Below, one piece after another: positions 24,090 to 36,666 of a stretch of 64,000 bases of DNA (its first letter is position 1; each line of letters begins with the position of its first letter). This DNA is from Bradysia coprophila (Eukaryota; Arthropoda; Insecta; Diptera; Sciaridae), in the NCBI RefSeq assembly GCF_014529535.1, contig NW_023503972.1:2046001-2110000 (forward strand), given 5' to 3'. The position numbers and the translations under genes are program-made. The notes below the pieces were generated by a model. The model had not been told where the DNA came from, ran no database searches, and was given only the letters and a program-made list of their open reading frames with translations.

Positions 24090-24548
24090 AAATATATCGT
24101 CGGCAACATAACTAAAGGGCGTATCTCCGATATCTCAGAAACTACTGAACTTTTTTTTTCCTTGAAAGGCAGTGAGAAGCTATGAATTTTGAGCCCGGCG
24201 TAAAGTCAATCGGCCATATGGTTCGGAAGATATTGTCGAAAAACTAAAAAAAATGTTTTTTTTAAAACAAAATTTGAGCCGATTTTGATAAAATTTTATT
24301 TTTCCCTGAAAGGTAGTAAAAAGTAATGAATTTTGAGCTCGACATGAAGTCAATCGGCCATACGTCTCAGAGTTATTATGGAAAAACTGAAAAGCCTCTA
24401 GAGAATACGACGAAAAGTGCTGATTTCACTGAAATTTTGTTTATGCTCAAAATTCATAGCTTGGTAGTACCAAAAGTTTTTCAAAATCGGTTCAGTAGTT
24501 CCTGAGATATCGAAGATACGCCCTTTAGTCATGTTGTCGACTATATGA
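24090..24548. repeat. Inverted-repeat element with internal tandem units
   Basis: AACATAACTAAAGGGCGTAT near the left end is inverted as ATACGCCCTTTAGTCATGTT at the right; arms are about 55 bp. Inside, two imperfect units share TGAATTTTGAGC and AAGTCAATCGGCCATA. Noncoding. Confidence 0.75.
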
Positions 24549-25312
24549 ATACGTTTTCCGAAATTTTGAGACTTTGTTTCTTACTCGGGCCAAGAAACAT
24601 CCATACATATTTCAATATATGAGGTTTTTACCGATTTCACCGTGCAACACAAGTATCACAAAATTATGTAAAATAAGAAATGCCCAATTACGTGTACGTA
24701 CGTTACGTAAAAATTTTCACAAAGGAAGAGAATTCTCGTATCGACAATAGGCGATGTAATTACTTTTTTGCATGTAAGTGTCCTATTCACAATGATCTCT
24801 GTTAATGGCATCGCTTCGCTTCGGCCCGCAAACTTTGCACTTGATTAAATCGTTCATCTACGTGTTCTCTGTTGTATTCTACTATTATATCTGATTGGAC
24901 TTTTAACGAATAAATTTTCTAAATCTCTTATCAAAATAGATGAACTGTTTGAATGAGGATCCCCGATATTCGTTGAATAGAATAGTGTAACCAATACTCT
25001 CTCTAGCAAACAAACTTTCTTAAAAAATTGAATTAGGTTTGAGAAACTCTGCTTCTTCATAAGGCTCAAATTTAACAGACTCACGAATCGTAAACAAGTA
25101 GCAGAGCGTCACAAAATTAGTAGTGTCTTATGGGGTTTGTAGGCATCTACGATTTTGATTTTTCTTTATTCCCTTGACTGAAAGTCATGGGTCTTACGGA
25201 TGATAAACACCTTAAAATGTTTGTCACACAATGATCACTACTATGATTGAAAATGCATGAATGTATGACCAAAAACCTTAAATACAGAAAATGTTTGTCA
25301 CACTTTGATGAT
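24549..25312. other. Intron DNA, repeat fragments only
   Basis: Includes the 24885-24975 repeat fragment related to 21828-21915, and a CCCTTGACTGAAAGTCATGG motif (about 25172) related to the CCCTTGACTTTCAGTCAAGG near 16610. Confidence 0.4.
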
Positions 25313-25318
25313 TCGTTG

Positions 25319-25842
25319 ATAACACGATAACTTGAGTAATTTTCAACGGATTTTCAAAAACTTTTTTTTAATCGACGGGGAATTAAATTAATGAGGTTAA
25401 GTTCGAAGATGGGTTATAACGGACGGGTGATCTTAGAGATATTCTCAGGAGAATTTTTGTCTGGTCGCTCGATTCCACGATAACTCGAGTAGTTTTCGAC
25501 GAATTTCCAAAAAAATTTTTTAATTGACGGGGAATTAAATTGTTGAGGCTAAGTTTGAAGATGGGTCGTAACGGGCTGGTGATCTTAGAGATATTCCCAA
25601 AACAATTTTTGTCTCGTACCTTAATAACACGATAACTTGACGTAATCCTCAACGGATTTCCAAAAACTTTTTTTTAATCGACAGGGAATAAAATTACGAA
25701 GGCTACGTTCGAAGATGGGTCGTAACGGGCTGGTGATCTTAGAGATATTCCCAAAAGAATTTTTGTCTCGTTCCGAGATAACACGATAGCTTGACGTAAT
25801 CCTCAACGGATTTCAAAAACTTTTTTTATTCGACGGGGAATT
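25319..25842. repeat. Tandem repeat, about 153-bp unit
   Basis: About 3.5 units. AACACGATAACTTGA or a variant recurs near 25321, 25475, 25625 and 25780, each followed by CTCAACGGATTTCCAAAAAC-like and GAAGATGGGTCGTAACGGGC-like sequence. The minus-strand frames here are a product of the periodicity. Confidence 0.8.
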
Positions 25843-26195
25843 CCATTCCCGTGATATTATCGTGTTATTAGTTGAGTAATTCTTAATGGTCCACAAAAGA
25901 CAATTATCCCACTAAGAAAGACATTTTTGGGTTAAGCTCGTTAATGGAATATACTGGAGTAATATTCTAGGATTTATTCCAAAATTTTGTGTGTGTAATA
26001 TCTTTATATCGATGATAAGAAAAAAATTAAAGTTGTGAACTTTGCGGCCAGAGCGAAGCGAGGGCCGTAATCACACGAGTTTCATTTTTATTCAATATGT
26101 AAGCAAGAAATTCGCCTTTTTCCAGGGTCTGTATCTCGTGCTGCCTTTTTGATGGTATCTTTTCATCAGAATCCTTTTTTCAAAACACACGACCA

Positions 26196-26365
26196 CGAAT
26201 GTATTAGCTTTCAACAGAAAGTAGATTTGGTTGTAGTCACTTGACCAGTTCTGAAAAAAGTGACCAGTGTATCGAAATTTTCATAAACTGCTCAGTTTTC
26301 TCAGGGTTGGTCAAACTGCTACAACCGAATCTATTTTATGTTGAAAGCTAACACATTCGTGGTCG
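26196..26365. repeat. Hairpin element related to the 47.5-48.1 kb element
   Basis: ACCACGAATGTATTAGCTTT pairs with AAAGCTAACACATTCGTGGT. A similar half (GAAAGCTAAACACATTCGTGG) occurs near 47927 inside the GTGACGCAAGTCC element, and both continue to CATCGATGCCTCTTAA or CATCCATGCCTCTTAA. Confidence 0.7.
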
Positions 26366-26800
26366 TTATTGCGGTCGTACATACTTGAAAAATGATAATT
26401 TTGGTGGAAATATATCACCAAAAGACAGTATTTAAAAATCACCCAAATGTATACTTTTCAGCAAATCATCGATGCCTCTTAAGTACTGAAAATACGTATG
26501 AGCCAGTATATGATCAAGTGCTGGAATTTCTCATATACGTGTTTTGTATCGAAAGTAGGGTACGCATATCCTGGTATACTTTTATATACTTTTAGAGTGA
26601 TTTTTTTTTGCTCGGATTACAAAAATCTTCTTGAGAAAAGTAGTCAGTCAGTCAAGGGATCTGACCCATCCAAAAGATGGGGCCTAGTTATAACATACCT
26701 GGTTACATTTGTTGCAACTTAAAAACTTAAAAAAATCTAGTATAAGTGGTCAGCTACTTTTTTAGTTTTTCATACTTTGAAAATATATTTTTCTGTATAC

Positions 26801-26990
26801 GTGAGAGTGTATTGGTGAGGTGTCATATGAATCGGTCGAGCGAGAAAGTAACGGTTGGGAAGGAAAGCACCAACACACTCTCACTATTACAGAAAAATAT
26901 CTTTCAAAATACCCCAATACACACGCGGTGTGTATTTCACTCGGGCTTCGCCCTCGTATCCATACACACCTTGTGTGTATTGGGGTATGT
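26801..26990. repeat. Two adjacent palindromes, one with GC-rich apex
   Basis: GTGAGAGTGTATTGGTG pairs with CACCAACACACTCTCAC (26801-26885). Then ATACCCCAATACACAC pairs with GTGTGTATTGGGGTAT (26909-26988) around CTCGGGCTTCGCCCTCG. The 153-codon frame over this region is explained by the palindromes. Confidence 0.8.
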
Positions 26991-27080
26991 TGAAATATAC
27001 TATTACATGCTACATGCGTCGAAAACCGGACTTTTCATGTTTCAAGCACTTCTTTCGACGCCCTCAGCATATAAAATCCA

Positions 27081-27207
27081 TTACATGACTAGGGATAAAA
27101 AGATGAAAAGTCTCGTTTTCGTGTGTTTATCGATCTCGGCTTCGCCTCGGATCAACAAAATTCACACGAAAACTCTACTTTTCATCGTTTTATCCCTAGT
27201 CATGTAA
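27081..27207. repeat. Long palindrome with GC-rich apex
   Basis: TTACATGACTAGGGATAAAA pairs with TTTTATCCCTAGTCATGTAA. The stem continues as TCGTTTTCGTGTG / CACACGAAAAC to an apex GATCTCGGCTTCGCCTCGG. Confidence 0.85.
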
Positions 27208-28496
27208 AATACTATTTTGTACTGTTTACGTTGTTTTATTTGATAAGCGATACGGATCAGGCCGAAGAAAATTTTCAAAAAACTTCGAATAAGATTTTTA
27301 ATTTTAATTTTAATTTTGGTTTGCCATCTACGATAAACTAATTTTAAATGTAAAAATCCTCAGATATCATTTCAGATGTTTTTAAGCCTCCATAAGATCC
27401 TACTTGCCCTGAAAGTTCACGAAATTGCCTTTCTAATGACACCAAACAGTACCTTGTACGTTTCGTGTAACTCGAGAAATTTTCAAATGAAAAGTGCATG
27501 TTTTCAGTTTTTGATCACCACAGAGGCGTTGAGGAATTTTTTTAAAAGTGGTTTTGGCTTCTAGGGTTGAATACATTTACAGACACATATAAAAAGATTA
27601 AAATATTTGAAAGGAATCCGCGTCCGGAGGAAACGCTCCGAAATTGAACTTGTCGAACATGGGAATTCTAAACTAATTTCCTATTTTAAATTTGCACTCA
27701 AACCAACCCGAAACAAAGTTCAAATTTGAAACCGCCCGAAATCGAACTAATTCGATTTTTAGAAGAATTTAAAAAGATAGTCGTCGACATGGCCACAACA
27801 CTTCGTCTATCTAAATATGTTCAATTGTTTCAAGAGAATTATTGTTCGGACAATTGAAATGGTAGTTCTAACAATATCAACAAAATCAACTGGTAATTCG
27901 AATCTATACAAGAATGTGACCATCTGTTCAAAGGTGCGTATATCTTACCTGTGAATCTCGTGGACAATCTTATGATTTTTTCTCTAATCGATAAGGTTGC
28001 AGAAATTGTCAAGCTTTTCGAAACAATTTCCGTTAGATTCAAATAGAGACGTATCACTGAAAATATCAAAAAGGCTCAATGTTATCAATTTGAACATGGT
28101 AGTAAGAGGAGGAGACTATTTTTGATCGACTAGTTCGTTTTATAAATTCAAAACGGTTGAACGGGTGAAAGAATAAAACGGTGATATGAAATACAACGAT
28201 TTCCATAAAGCGGAAGTAAATAAAATAAAACCGAGAGTAGGCAATGGGGATGATACCTGCGCACACAATCAGTATGTTAAGGTCAAGGTCAGAACACGTG
28301 CGTTTCTAAGCAAATCTCGTATTATGAAAATGCAATTTTCTTGTACCGGGGCGTGGTAATAAATATACTCAGTGGTGTTCCACACTCAATAGATGTAATG
28401 ATGAATAACATTTGTTTGTTTTGGTCTTTTTTCCTATGAACTATTCCCATTTGATCAATCAGCTAACATGCGCTGTAAAATGATTGCGATTGAAAC

Positions 28497-28504
28497 TATT
28501 TAAA
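28497..28504 (+). promoter_or_regulatory. TATA-like box of Irk2-like alternative first exon 1b
   Basis: TATTTAAA, 164 bp before the exon 1b ATG; conserved in position with copy 1. Confidence 0.5.
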
Positions 28505-28660
28505 GTGACCGTTTCTGCACAAGCAATTTCAAAAGTCTTTTTACTTTGCAGTGGTGAACACAACCTGAGTGACTAAATTACCATTTCAAAAGCAAGTCAA
28601 GTTATTAGTGAGATTATTCTTGATAAGTGAAAACAGTTTTCTGAGGTGGCACACTCAAAA

Positions 28661-28896
28661 ATGTTTAACTCAATGTTTGAGATTGCATCGAATTTCGGAA
28701 AATCACTGTACAGCAGTGAAAGTGAAGATGAATTGTGTGAGAAGATATTAATCCGTACACCTACAATTGAAGGGGAGTCAGAATCAGAAACTTCTAGCAT
28801 GATCTCATCTTCTTTCCCGATAACTTTCGATCGAAGCAGTAATATGTCGCAGTCAGGTACCCAAGTCAGCATGAAACGTCGGGAGACTAGTTCCAG
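28661..28896 (+). CDS. Irk2: Irk2-like alternative first coding exon 1b (duplicate of 1a)
   Basis: An open exon of 78 codons plus two bases, from ATG (MFNSMFEIASNFGK) to the donor CCAG/GTAAGT. It aligns with exon 1a through EKI-L-R-TIE, SSMIS, FPIT, SSNMS-SGTQ-SM and a terminal SSR, with indels in multiples of three. That pattern suggests both copies have been kept as protein-coding. Phase 2 at the donor again fits the acceptor at 36846, giving a 459-residue channel with the short tail. Confidence 0.7.
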
Positions 28897-29290
28897 GTAA
28901 GTTCAGCCTTGTTTTGGATGGATATGATTACTGTTAGAAAATAAACAGATTACAACACATTCTAGGGCCAAGAAATTTTTAATAACCCGAGAGTGTACAC
29001 AGTTCCGTTACGGAATGTGACAGAGGGGAAAATTGCTAGCTTTGCATCGATACATTAGAATGAAGTGTTTTGTTACAATTTTATTTTAAATTTGAGCTAA
29101 AGATTAGAAGAAGATTTTTAAGTTCTAGAAAATTCGTGTACTGTGCTCGATAAGTGTATTGGTGGGAATTTATTACAATAAAATAGCCTAATTAAGTAAA
29201 AATTCCGTTAATCTATCAAATTCTCTAAAAAAATCTAAATTTGAATTTTAGGAATTTTGAAGAATTTTTAAGAATTTAACGAAATTTTTA

Positions 29291-32200
29291 GGACTTTAGT
29301 TTGACTATTTTCAACCGTAGCTGAAAAACCTTTGTACAGGGAAAAAATTCGGAGTTTTTTTTCGCTGATACATCACACACCGATACATATGCTGTGAGTA
29401 CTTTTTAACTGCAAAGTGAAGGCATTGGCGGGCGGGAGTGTGTTTCAATTAAAAAATTTGTGTCAAGTAGGGTATTAGGCACTGTTGACGAAATCAGATA
29501 TAAAAAGAGTTTCTAAAGTGGAAAGCCTTGTGAACTGAGATGGGTGTGTTACTGTGCTACCTTCTTCCACAATAAAAATGTAATATTTAATATTTGACTA
29601 AAGGCTGTTCAATGTCAAACAATACCCAGAATTTTTTCTTCTTAAAAACAAGCCCCCAATTACATATGAAAATTGAACTTGCAGTTAATTAGCACTTTAT
29701 CGCATTATATACTTTAACTGAAAGAACAAATAAAGAGCGAGAACATTTTAGCTCGTGCAGTGTTGGGTTTTGTTTCTGAAAATAAACATTTAATTATTCG
29801 AATAATTGGTCAATATTGAATGGTCAAATACTGGTAAATTTGAAAAGTTTTATGGAATGAACGAATTATCACACAAATTAGTCAATGTCATCTGTGAAAG
29901 TCATCAGTAAATTACCATTGATTGCCGCTACTCCGAAAGACACAGTTGTAGTTATGTCTTTGTGGACCGATGAAAAAAATAAGATCTTACGATACGTTTG
30001 GGTACGTAAAATATTTACAAATTTAATGAAAATATAAAAATCGTATGTGCAACCGTGCAACAAAATCTGTGGCGAATTTTGTGTTTCGTTTAAAATGAAG
30101 GACTGGAATATTCTCTTCATTTGAAACGGAAACACACACCCTTATCTCACAGAATAGATTGAGGGACTCGTTCTCGTGAGTACTGCGAATATCGGCAATG
30201 GCACTGCCATGCCAGAGCCTCGGGTTTTTTGAGCTCCAAAATTTAAAATAAATAATAATTTGTGAACAGCGTCAATCAGTGACAGTTGTGAGAAATATTA
30301 TTCAAATTCACGCTCTATATGCTTATTAGACGGGATGTTACAGTGGTTACGTACTAGCCTTAACCTGTCACAGACGGCAAATATATGGTATTAACCAGTT
30401 TTACTATCTGATCTATTACTTCATTTGATCGAATATTTTCAGAGGTTGATTTCAGAAATCTTTTACTTCATTTGTTTTGACCAAGCTTTTTTGCTATATA
30501 GTACCTCTTTAGTCAGAGCTTGTCGTTTATTATTACTGTCGTTGTCGATAACAGATGACATTGGTCTGTAACAGGTTGAGTTGCTATTTCGCATGGAATT
30601 TATCTAGCGATTATCGTATTGGTAACGTCCTAAAGTTCCCTGAATTACTAGTATAACTTAACCCAAATATGATTAATTTGTGTGCCTACATTTAGGCGAG
30701 ATATTTATATTTATTTATTGTACTGTTTCGGCCGATTTTGTTTAAAAGATCTTGTTATATTCATGCAAAAGTGAATTAAATGAACTGTCCAAGACATATA
30801 TGTACACAGATTTGTATGCCAGGAGCAGGGGATGAAAACTCGAGAAACAATGTTTAACGTGAAGCAACGTGTGCGTTGAATTTACATAAATAATTCACTG
30901 TTTACCTGAGCATTTCTGTAAACAATGCTAAGATTTTCGTCAAGATAGCATTGGCCTACAATAATCTCATAAGTGACTTCGGATACAGAATCTCTTACTT
31001 CATTTGATTTTTCACCAAATTTGCTATATAAAAGATCACCGACCAGTACTCGCCATATATTTGGATGTCGTTGTCAATAACAGATGCCTAAAGATTATGT
31101 TGCTACAAATTTTACACCAACGATTTCTTACACAGTGATGTTCCAGTAGCAATTATTATACCTCAGCGATATAAATATGACGCAAATCAGTATGCCTGTT
31201 CAATAAACCACAACAGAAAATTAACAACCATAAGATATCGTTAAATAATAACCATAGCGTTCGGTTACATATTTTAGTCTTGACTTAACTTACTGAAAAT
31301 GTTCCGAAAAATATTTACTTTTCTAATTTGAGTCTAATAAAATAGTTGCAATTAACACATTATATTGTGCGAGCCTATTCGTTTTATCATTTCCATTTAT
31401 CGATGAAGCGCCAACGATAAAATCTCGATAAAATTAACAATAAAAATCAAATCAAATCTAACAACTTGTGGCAATCGCACGAGCTTTATAATACTCCAAT
31501 GTGAAACGCATACAACTTCTAAATTACATGTTACTTGAAGATCTTATCTATAATATAAAGTTTAATGTTTGTTTGTTTAATGACGAAACTTGACTGAGTT
31601 AGTACACGCGCGATTTTTTTCACTTTCATGCGTTATTTGACGCGTGATTTTTTTCCTGTTTATGTCGTGGATGGATTGTATAAACGAGGAAATATTTTTT
31701 GAAACGCTTGGAAATGTTTGATGTGCGAAAATTTTTGAACGAGTGAAAATTGTTCTGACGCATGAAAATTGTTTTTACGCATGAAAATAATTTTGACCCA
31801 TGAAAACATTATGTTAAAAGAATTTACTTTTGACGCGTGGCGACTCACATAAATATTTTTTTGGGAAAATCAATCAATAGCAATCCTAAGCAAAGCCGGG
31901 GATACTCCACTAGTCATACAGAGACTAAGTCTGTGTATTACTCGTACCCAGTTAAAACGCGCGTATGATCCGTTTTTTTTGGAAAATTTCAAGTTTTTAT
32001 TTATAATTTTTGCAACTCTAATTAAATTAGCACAATTAAGCCCATCGATTTCGGTAAACCAAATTGTCACGACAATCTGGCTAAATTTACCAATAATATC
32101 AGAAATGGAATGACGAAAAATTTGCTTTCTGCTTCAGATGATCAATAAGCAACAATCAGAAGACGAAGAAAAAAAAATTGACTTAGTTTCGTTCGAAGTG

Positions 32201-32380
32201 TCGCCTTATCCGGACGCGTTTATTTTCATGTCTCTCGTTTGTGATATTAAATTTCAAATGGTTTTTTAGTTGGTTTTATTTGTACAAACCACATAAGAAC
32301 TACGTCTGATGAAAGTCGATATTTAGACTCAGTTTCAACGTTCCGCAGTATTTTGATTTTGCTTAACCACAAAATAGACG
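29291..32380. other. Long intron with dispersed repeat family E
   Basis: No further exon seen. About 30400-30565 and 30965-31085 share a pattern: TTACTTCATTTG, then GCTATATA, then GTCGTTGTC(G/A)ATAACAGATG. Related stretches lie near 34630, 39970, 61360 and, inverted, 41005-41135. Confidence 0.5.
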
Positions 32381-32547
32381 ATGAGCTTCCCAAACGGAAA
32401 ATCAGATTCGAAAAGTAATCGCGACGATCAAATTTTAATACCGAAATGGTCACCGGAATTTCCAATGTACAATGGTGATGCTTCACCGTGCACACCAGGC
32501 ACATACTATACAAATTTGAAGACACCGGATGGATCGCTATTCAAAAG
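32381..32547 (+). CDS. Irk2: Irk2-like candidate alternative first coding exon 1c
   Basis: ATG (MSFPNGKSDSKSNRDD) and 55 codons plus two bases up to AAAAG/GTATTA. The phase-2 end would give [10 protein letters not shown] and a 436-residue channel. The frame is rich in Pro, Tyr, Ser and Asp and reads like coding sequence (SPEFPMYNGDASPCTPGTYY). An initiator-like TCAGT lies about 50 bp upstream. It is unrelated in sequence to exons 1a and 1b. The donor GTATTA is weaker than those of 1a and 1b. Confidence 0.55.
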
Positions 32548-33825
32548 GTATTATCCAATATCAGTCACTGTGCTTCATATTAAACTGTTGAATTCGAGAC
32601 TATTTCGCTTTGAAGTAACTTGATTCAGTTAATCAGCAAAGCGTTCTAAAATCCGAATGCGATTAGTTTCCAGTGTACATTATGTGATCACGCGGTTATA
32701 TTTATTTCATTCTAATTCACAAGACAATAAACAATAAATTTACTTGAAGACGCGAAAATGAAAACATCTCAGCGAAACGAATCGTCTAGACCAAATAGAC
32801 TTTACACAGAACCTTGAAATTGAAATTGTGATTTTGAATTTTTTATCACTTTTAGCACATAGCTAGATAGTTCTGTCTATTTTCTTAATTAGCTAGAGAC
32901 TATCAGTTTTAACTAACCATGCAATTTGACGCACAGAAATGCATTGCTCGTTCAGTACACGAAGTTATCGTCAAAGTTGTTCAGCTCATTGCTGATATTG
33001 ATGTAAAAGTTTATTAAATATCAATATCAATTATTATCTAATTAGACTCGTAGGAGGCAATGAGACAAGGTGTGTCTTACATAAATAAGTGCGTACTCAA
33101 TGATTTATTGATAGCATTGCATGACACATTTATTGAATATAGATTTTAGCGGACAGTGTTATATACACGTAAGTACCAAATGATATTAGTTGCATTTCGG
33201 CGCATTGAAATGCATAGCACATGCTAACGAAACTCTAACTTGGTTTTAAATGCGTTTTTTTTCTGATCAAAATGAAATTAGATTGGGAAATGAACATAAA
33301 CATTCGACCACTGTTTCGATCTGAGAGAAAATTTAAATACGTCTTTCAACGTTTTGCATTAATATGCAGTTCAAAAATACCATTTCTCATCATTACCAAA
33401 AGCCACCACTTGAGCGGATCTAAGTCAAGGTTTGCGCACATGTTTGAACGTGAACAAATGAAAGTTTTTTCAAACCTTCATAAGCCGCACATATGGAACC
33501 CTTTTATTCGACATTTATGTTTAAAAATTGATGTGGATCAGGGTTTATCATTCCGAATTTTTGTGTGAGTTCTTAAGTTCTAAAATTTACGAATTTTCAA
33601 GAATTTTGGAATTCCGAATAATAAGCCCTGATGTGGATCGTGTTTTTTATAATTTCTAATGCAACTTTCAATCGTTCTTTCCACGTCTTATCAATACCGT
33701 GTACCGGGGCTACTCCGCTTTCATTACTTTTATCTATTGTAACACTGAGAAATTCAAGGAAAGAATGGTTTTTAGATTCGGTGGTATAAGGTCCTTTAAT
33801 ATCTAAAATCTCATTTACGACAACA
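32548..33825. other. Intron DNA
   Basis: No exon found. 33305-33390 is a dispersed repeat related to 15075-15180. Confidence 0.35.
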
Positions 33826-33826
33826 A

Positions 33827-34205
33827 GTGCAAAGTGCTTATTTAGGCACTAGAATTTAGACACAATAAACATCGAGTGCCTAATAAAACCCCCTCGATAA
33901 TTTCTCATTTATTCACGGCGAACTTCGATATACATTTATTCACTGAGAATTGGCAGATTCTTGACAGTGTACTAGATCTGAGGTTAGTTTGTGGGGAATA
34001 TGAATATTTGACGGTGTCATGGCGTGTTGATGTTTCAGTTCGATTTTTTAAATTAGTTTTTAATTGTGATTATGACATTACAGTAGATAAAACTTTGTTC
34101 CAAACACGGTAGTAAATGGGGGCTTTGCGCACACGATGTGTTGCCGAACTCGCTTCGTTTGTATCGACATCTAGTGCGCAAAAAAATTCCTATTTACTAC
34201 CTTAT
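33827..34205. repeat. Composite palindromic repeat, copy 1
   Basis: A small palindrome around TTTAGGCACTAGAA (33838-33890) abuts a segment (33895-34205) that recurs at 54550-54866. The latter ends in a hairpin: GTAAATGGGGGCTTTGCGCA pairs with TGCGCAAAAAAATTCCTATT around apex CGAACTCGCTTCGTTTG. Here the right flank TACTACCTTATTATGGAAAT is uninterrupted. Confidence 0.75.
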
Positions 34206-34439
34206 TATGGAAATAGCTATATTCGCACTTGTATCGCAATGAATGACATTTCCGATTATTGTGTCTCAATTTTACTTGTAATTTTTAATTATTTCGGCGT
34301 TTGTAGTTGTCAATCGCAATACCAAGCTGATTTTTGTAACACACGTCGTAAATTAGAACTTGGGACTAGTGCTACAAAAATCGACTTTACGCTGCACGAT
34401 GCCCAATATACTATTTTAATTTGGGAAGGATAATCTAGA

Positions 34440-35325
34440 ATCCCAACCAATTTTGTAGAGAATTTAATTGAACGATCTTCAATATGATGTTTGTCACAAA
34501 TCAGAACTTTCGTCGAAATATCTATATATTCCCTAAATCATGTTTTATTTTAGTGTGTTCTACCGACTGTACATAATTTGTATTAGATTCCTCAAATGAA
34601 CGATAAAATGTCACGAAATAATTATCAAATCATCTGCTACTTCATTTGTTCAAAATATCGTTCGGTGGTGAATTAAGATCTATTACTACGTTAGCTGAAA
34701 TGTTCTTTTTGCTATAAATAATACAGGACAAGGCTAGACTGTATTGTTGAGTAGTCGTGTTTCTGGAAGATATTGCAGTGATGTAGAATAGTTGGTCTTC
34801 AATTGATGCAGACCATTATCAAACTGACAAAAAGTATAATTTAGTTCAGTTTGTCTCAGTGACATAATATTAAATTTTTTACAAGGTTCTACGTTTCGTT
34901 TTCTTGATAAACATTTTAATTCTATGACAGACACACTACGGACTCTAATCTTATCAAATTTTTCTTTTTTCTTTTTGTACACAATATTTCAATACAAACA
35001 AAATCTTTGAATATGAATTACAGTGGCGTCGGTTCTCATGCGATGATTGTAAAGAAAGCCATACACACCACCCGATATTTTTACCCAGATGTTTCTGAAG
35101 TTATTAGATTTCATGGTATAGGTATTGCTAATAATTCAGGGTCGGACATCTAAGCAATTCCTTGCTTTCATTCAAAAATGGTAAGCCTTGTCCCCACAAA
35201 AATACAATCGCTTCAGAATCGATTCTGAAATCTGAATGCATTTCAATGAAATGAGTTTGAAGTGACAACAAGCTGCAAACATTTTGTATGAGATTTATCG
35301 GCATGCTTTACCGATAAGTCTATAC
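34440..35325. other. Intron DNA
   Basis: No exon found. A family E fragment (CTGCTACTTCATTTG) lies near 34635. Confidence 0.35.
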
Positions 35326-35327
35326 GA

Positions 35328-35388
35328 CACGGAGTGTTACAAAAAGTATGAAAACTATCTTTTTGTAACACTCCGTGTTGTAATACAC
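35328..35388. repeat. Hairpin
   Basis: ACACGGAGTGTTACAAAAAG pairs with CTTTTTGTAACACTCCGTGT with a loop of about 12 bp. Confidence 0.8.
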
Positions 35389-35596
35389 GGCAATGCTGCC
35401 CATTTAAGAGAAGTTTTGTATGACTGAATATTCGAGAGATTCTCTTTTCTGGTCTCTGAATTAAGAATATGTTGGTATGGGCCTACTCTAAAAATGAATG
35501 AAACCAACATAGGTCGTAACATAAATGATGTCATGGCTTTTCAGTGTTCGGTCGTCCAGATATAATTTTTAATTGGGATATGTCTACACATAGCCT

Positions 35597-35886
35597 GAGG
35601 AGCGGTATTACGGCATGAGTTTTCTATATTCTAAACTCTTCTCTTTTTCCATACTACCGTTGCTTTGCTATTTCAAGCGAGATATGGCTGCAATAACCCG
35701 GTGTCGCTATAATGGCAACAATGGCAACGGAAAAATAATTTAATTTTTACTTTTTACCGTTTATTCAAGTTGATCTATGCCGGCACCGGCTTACTACAAC
35801 GACATCTTCTTTTGAAATATCGAAGAGAAATAGAAAAAGAGAAGCGATTATAATACAGAATACTAATGCTGTAATACCGCTCCTCG
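35597..35886. repeat. TIR element family F, copy 1
   Basis: GAGGAGCGGTATTACGG at the left is inverted as GTAATACCGCTCCTCG at the right. A damaged, inverted relative (GAAAACTCATGCCGTTAT, AGCAGGAGCGG) lies at 42358-42495. Confidence 0.7.
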
Positions 35887-36666
35887 TACGGTAGATATTA
35901 CTTTCTCTGTATAGCAATAGTACAAATAAATCAATCAAATCAAATCAAATCAAGCAATCTCTTTCCGGAGATGAGCTGGAGATCCGTATGTTTCACTAAG
36001 TTCAAAACGTCTGGTCACGCTTTTTCTGTTATTTCGAGTAAATTTGAAAATAAACACCGGTGATTGGAAATACTCATGAATAAATTAAATTGTGAAACGA
36101 CCTTCCCTTCTTAGTTGTAAGTAAATATTAACGGCAATGCAAAGTGATGTGTATAGTATATGAGAGGAAACAACAATGGAAAATCTTGTCCCATCGTTCG
36201 GACATTCGCTCATTATTCGCCTATTATTTCCCCATTATTCGCCTTCATTCGCTCATTATTCGCCTTTTTTTCGTTCATTATTCGTTTAACACTGTCCCAC
36301 CATTCGCTCGTGTTGTTTCCCCCTTGATAGTATATGACGCCCATCTTCGGTTACATATAAACACCTCAAACTTAGCATTTCTTATCTTCTTTTTTTCAAT
36401 AAAAAATTCTCATTTTTTGTCGAATTAAGTGATGTCACCGTAGTCAAGCCAAAGTGTTGTGTCGTGCAATTAGCAAAATTTTCTTCGTTTTATTTATTAT
36501 TTTCCTTAAAAAACAATTTTCGTTTGTCTTTCGATGTTGTTTAGCTCTGTTTGTTTATTATAAGTTGAATGATCCAATTAAATCGAATTTGTTGACGAAG
36601 TCTTACAAACCGAAATGATGTAAAAATAGTGTCTGTATCAGCAGACAATGTTTACACAAAAACACA

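Larger units (their letters stand above)
27610..29290 (+). repeat. Segmental duplication, copy 2 (Irk2-like promoter and first exon)
   Basis: See 22255-23890. This copy lacks the family D hairpin, so it shows the pre-insertion state. Confidence 0.8.

Noticed and set aside
26746..27207. A 153-codon plus-strand frame, and overlapping frames at 26855-27341
   Set aside because: It runs through three palindromes (26801-26990, 27081-27207); frames across inverted repeats stay open on several phases by structure. No protein motif.
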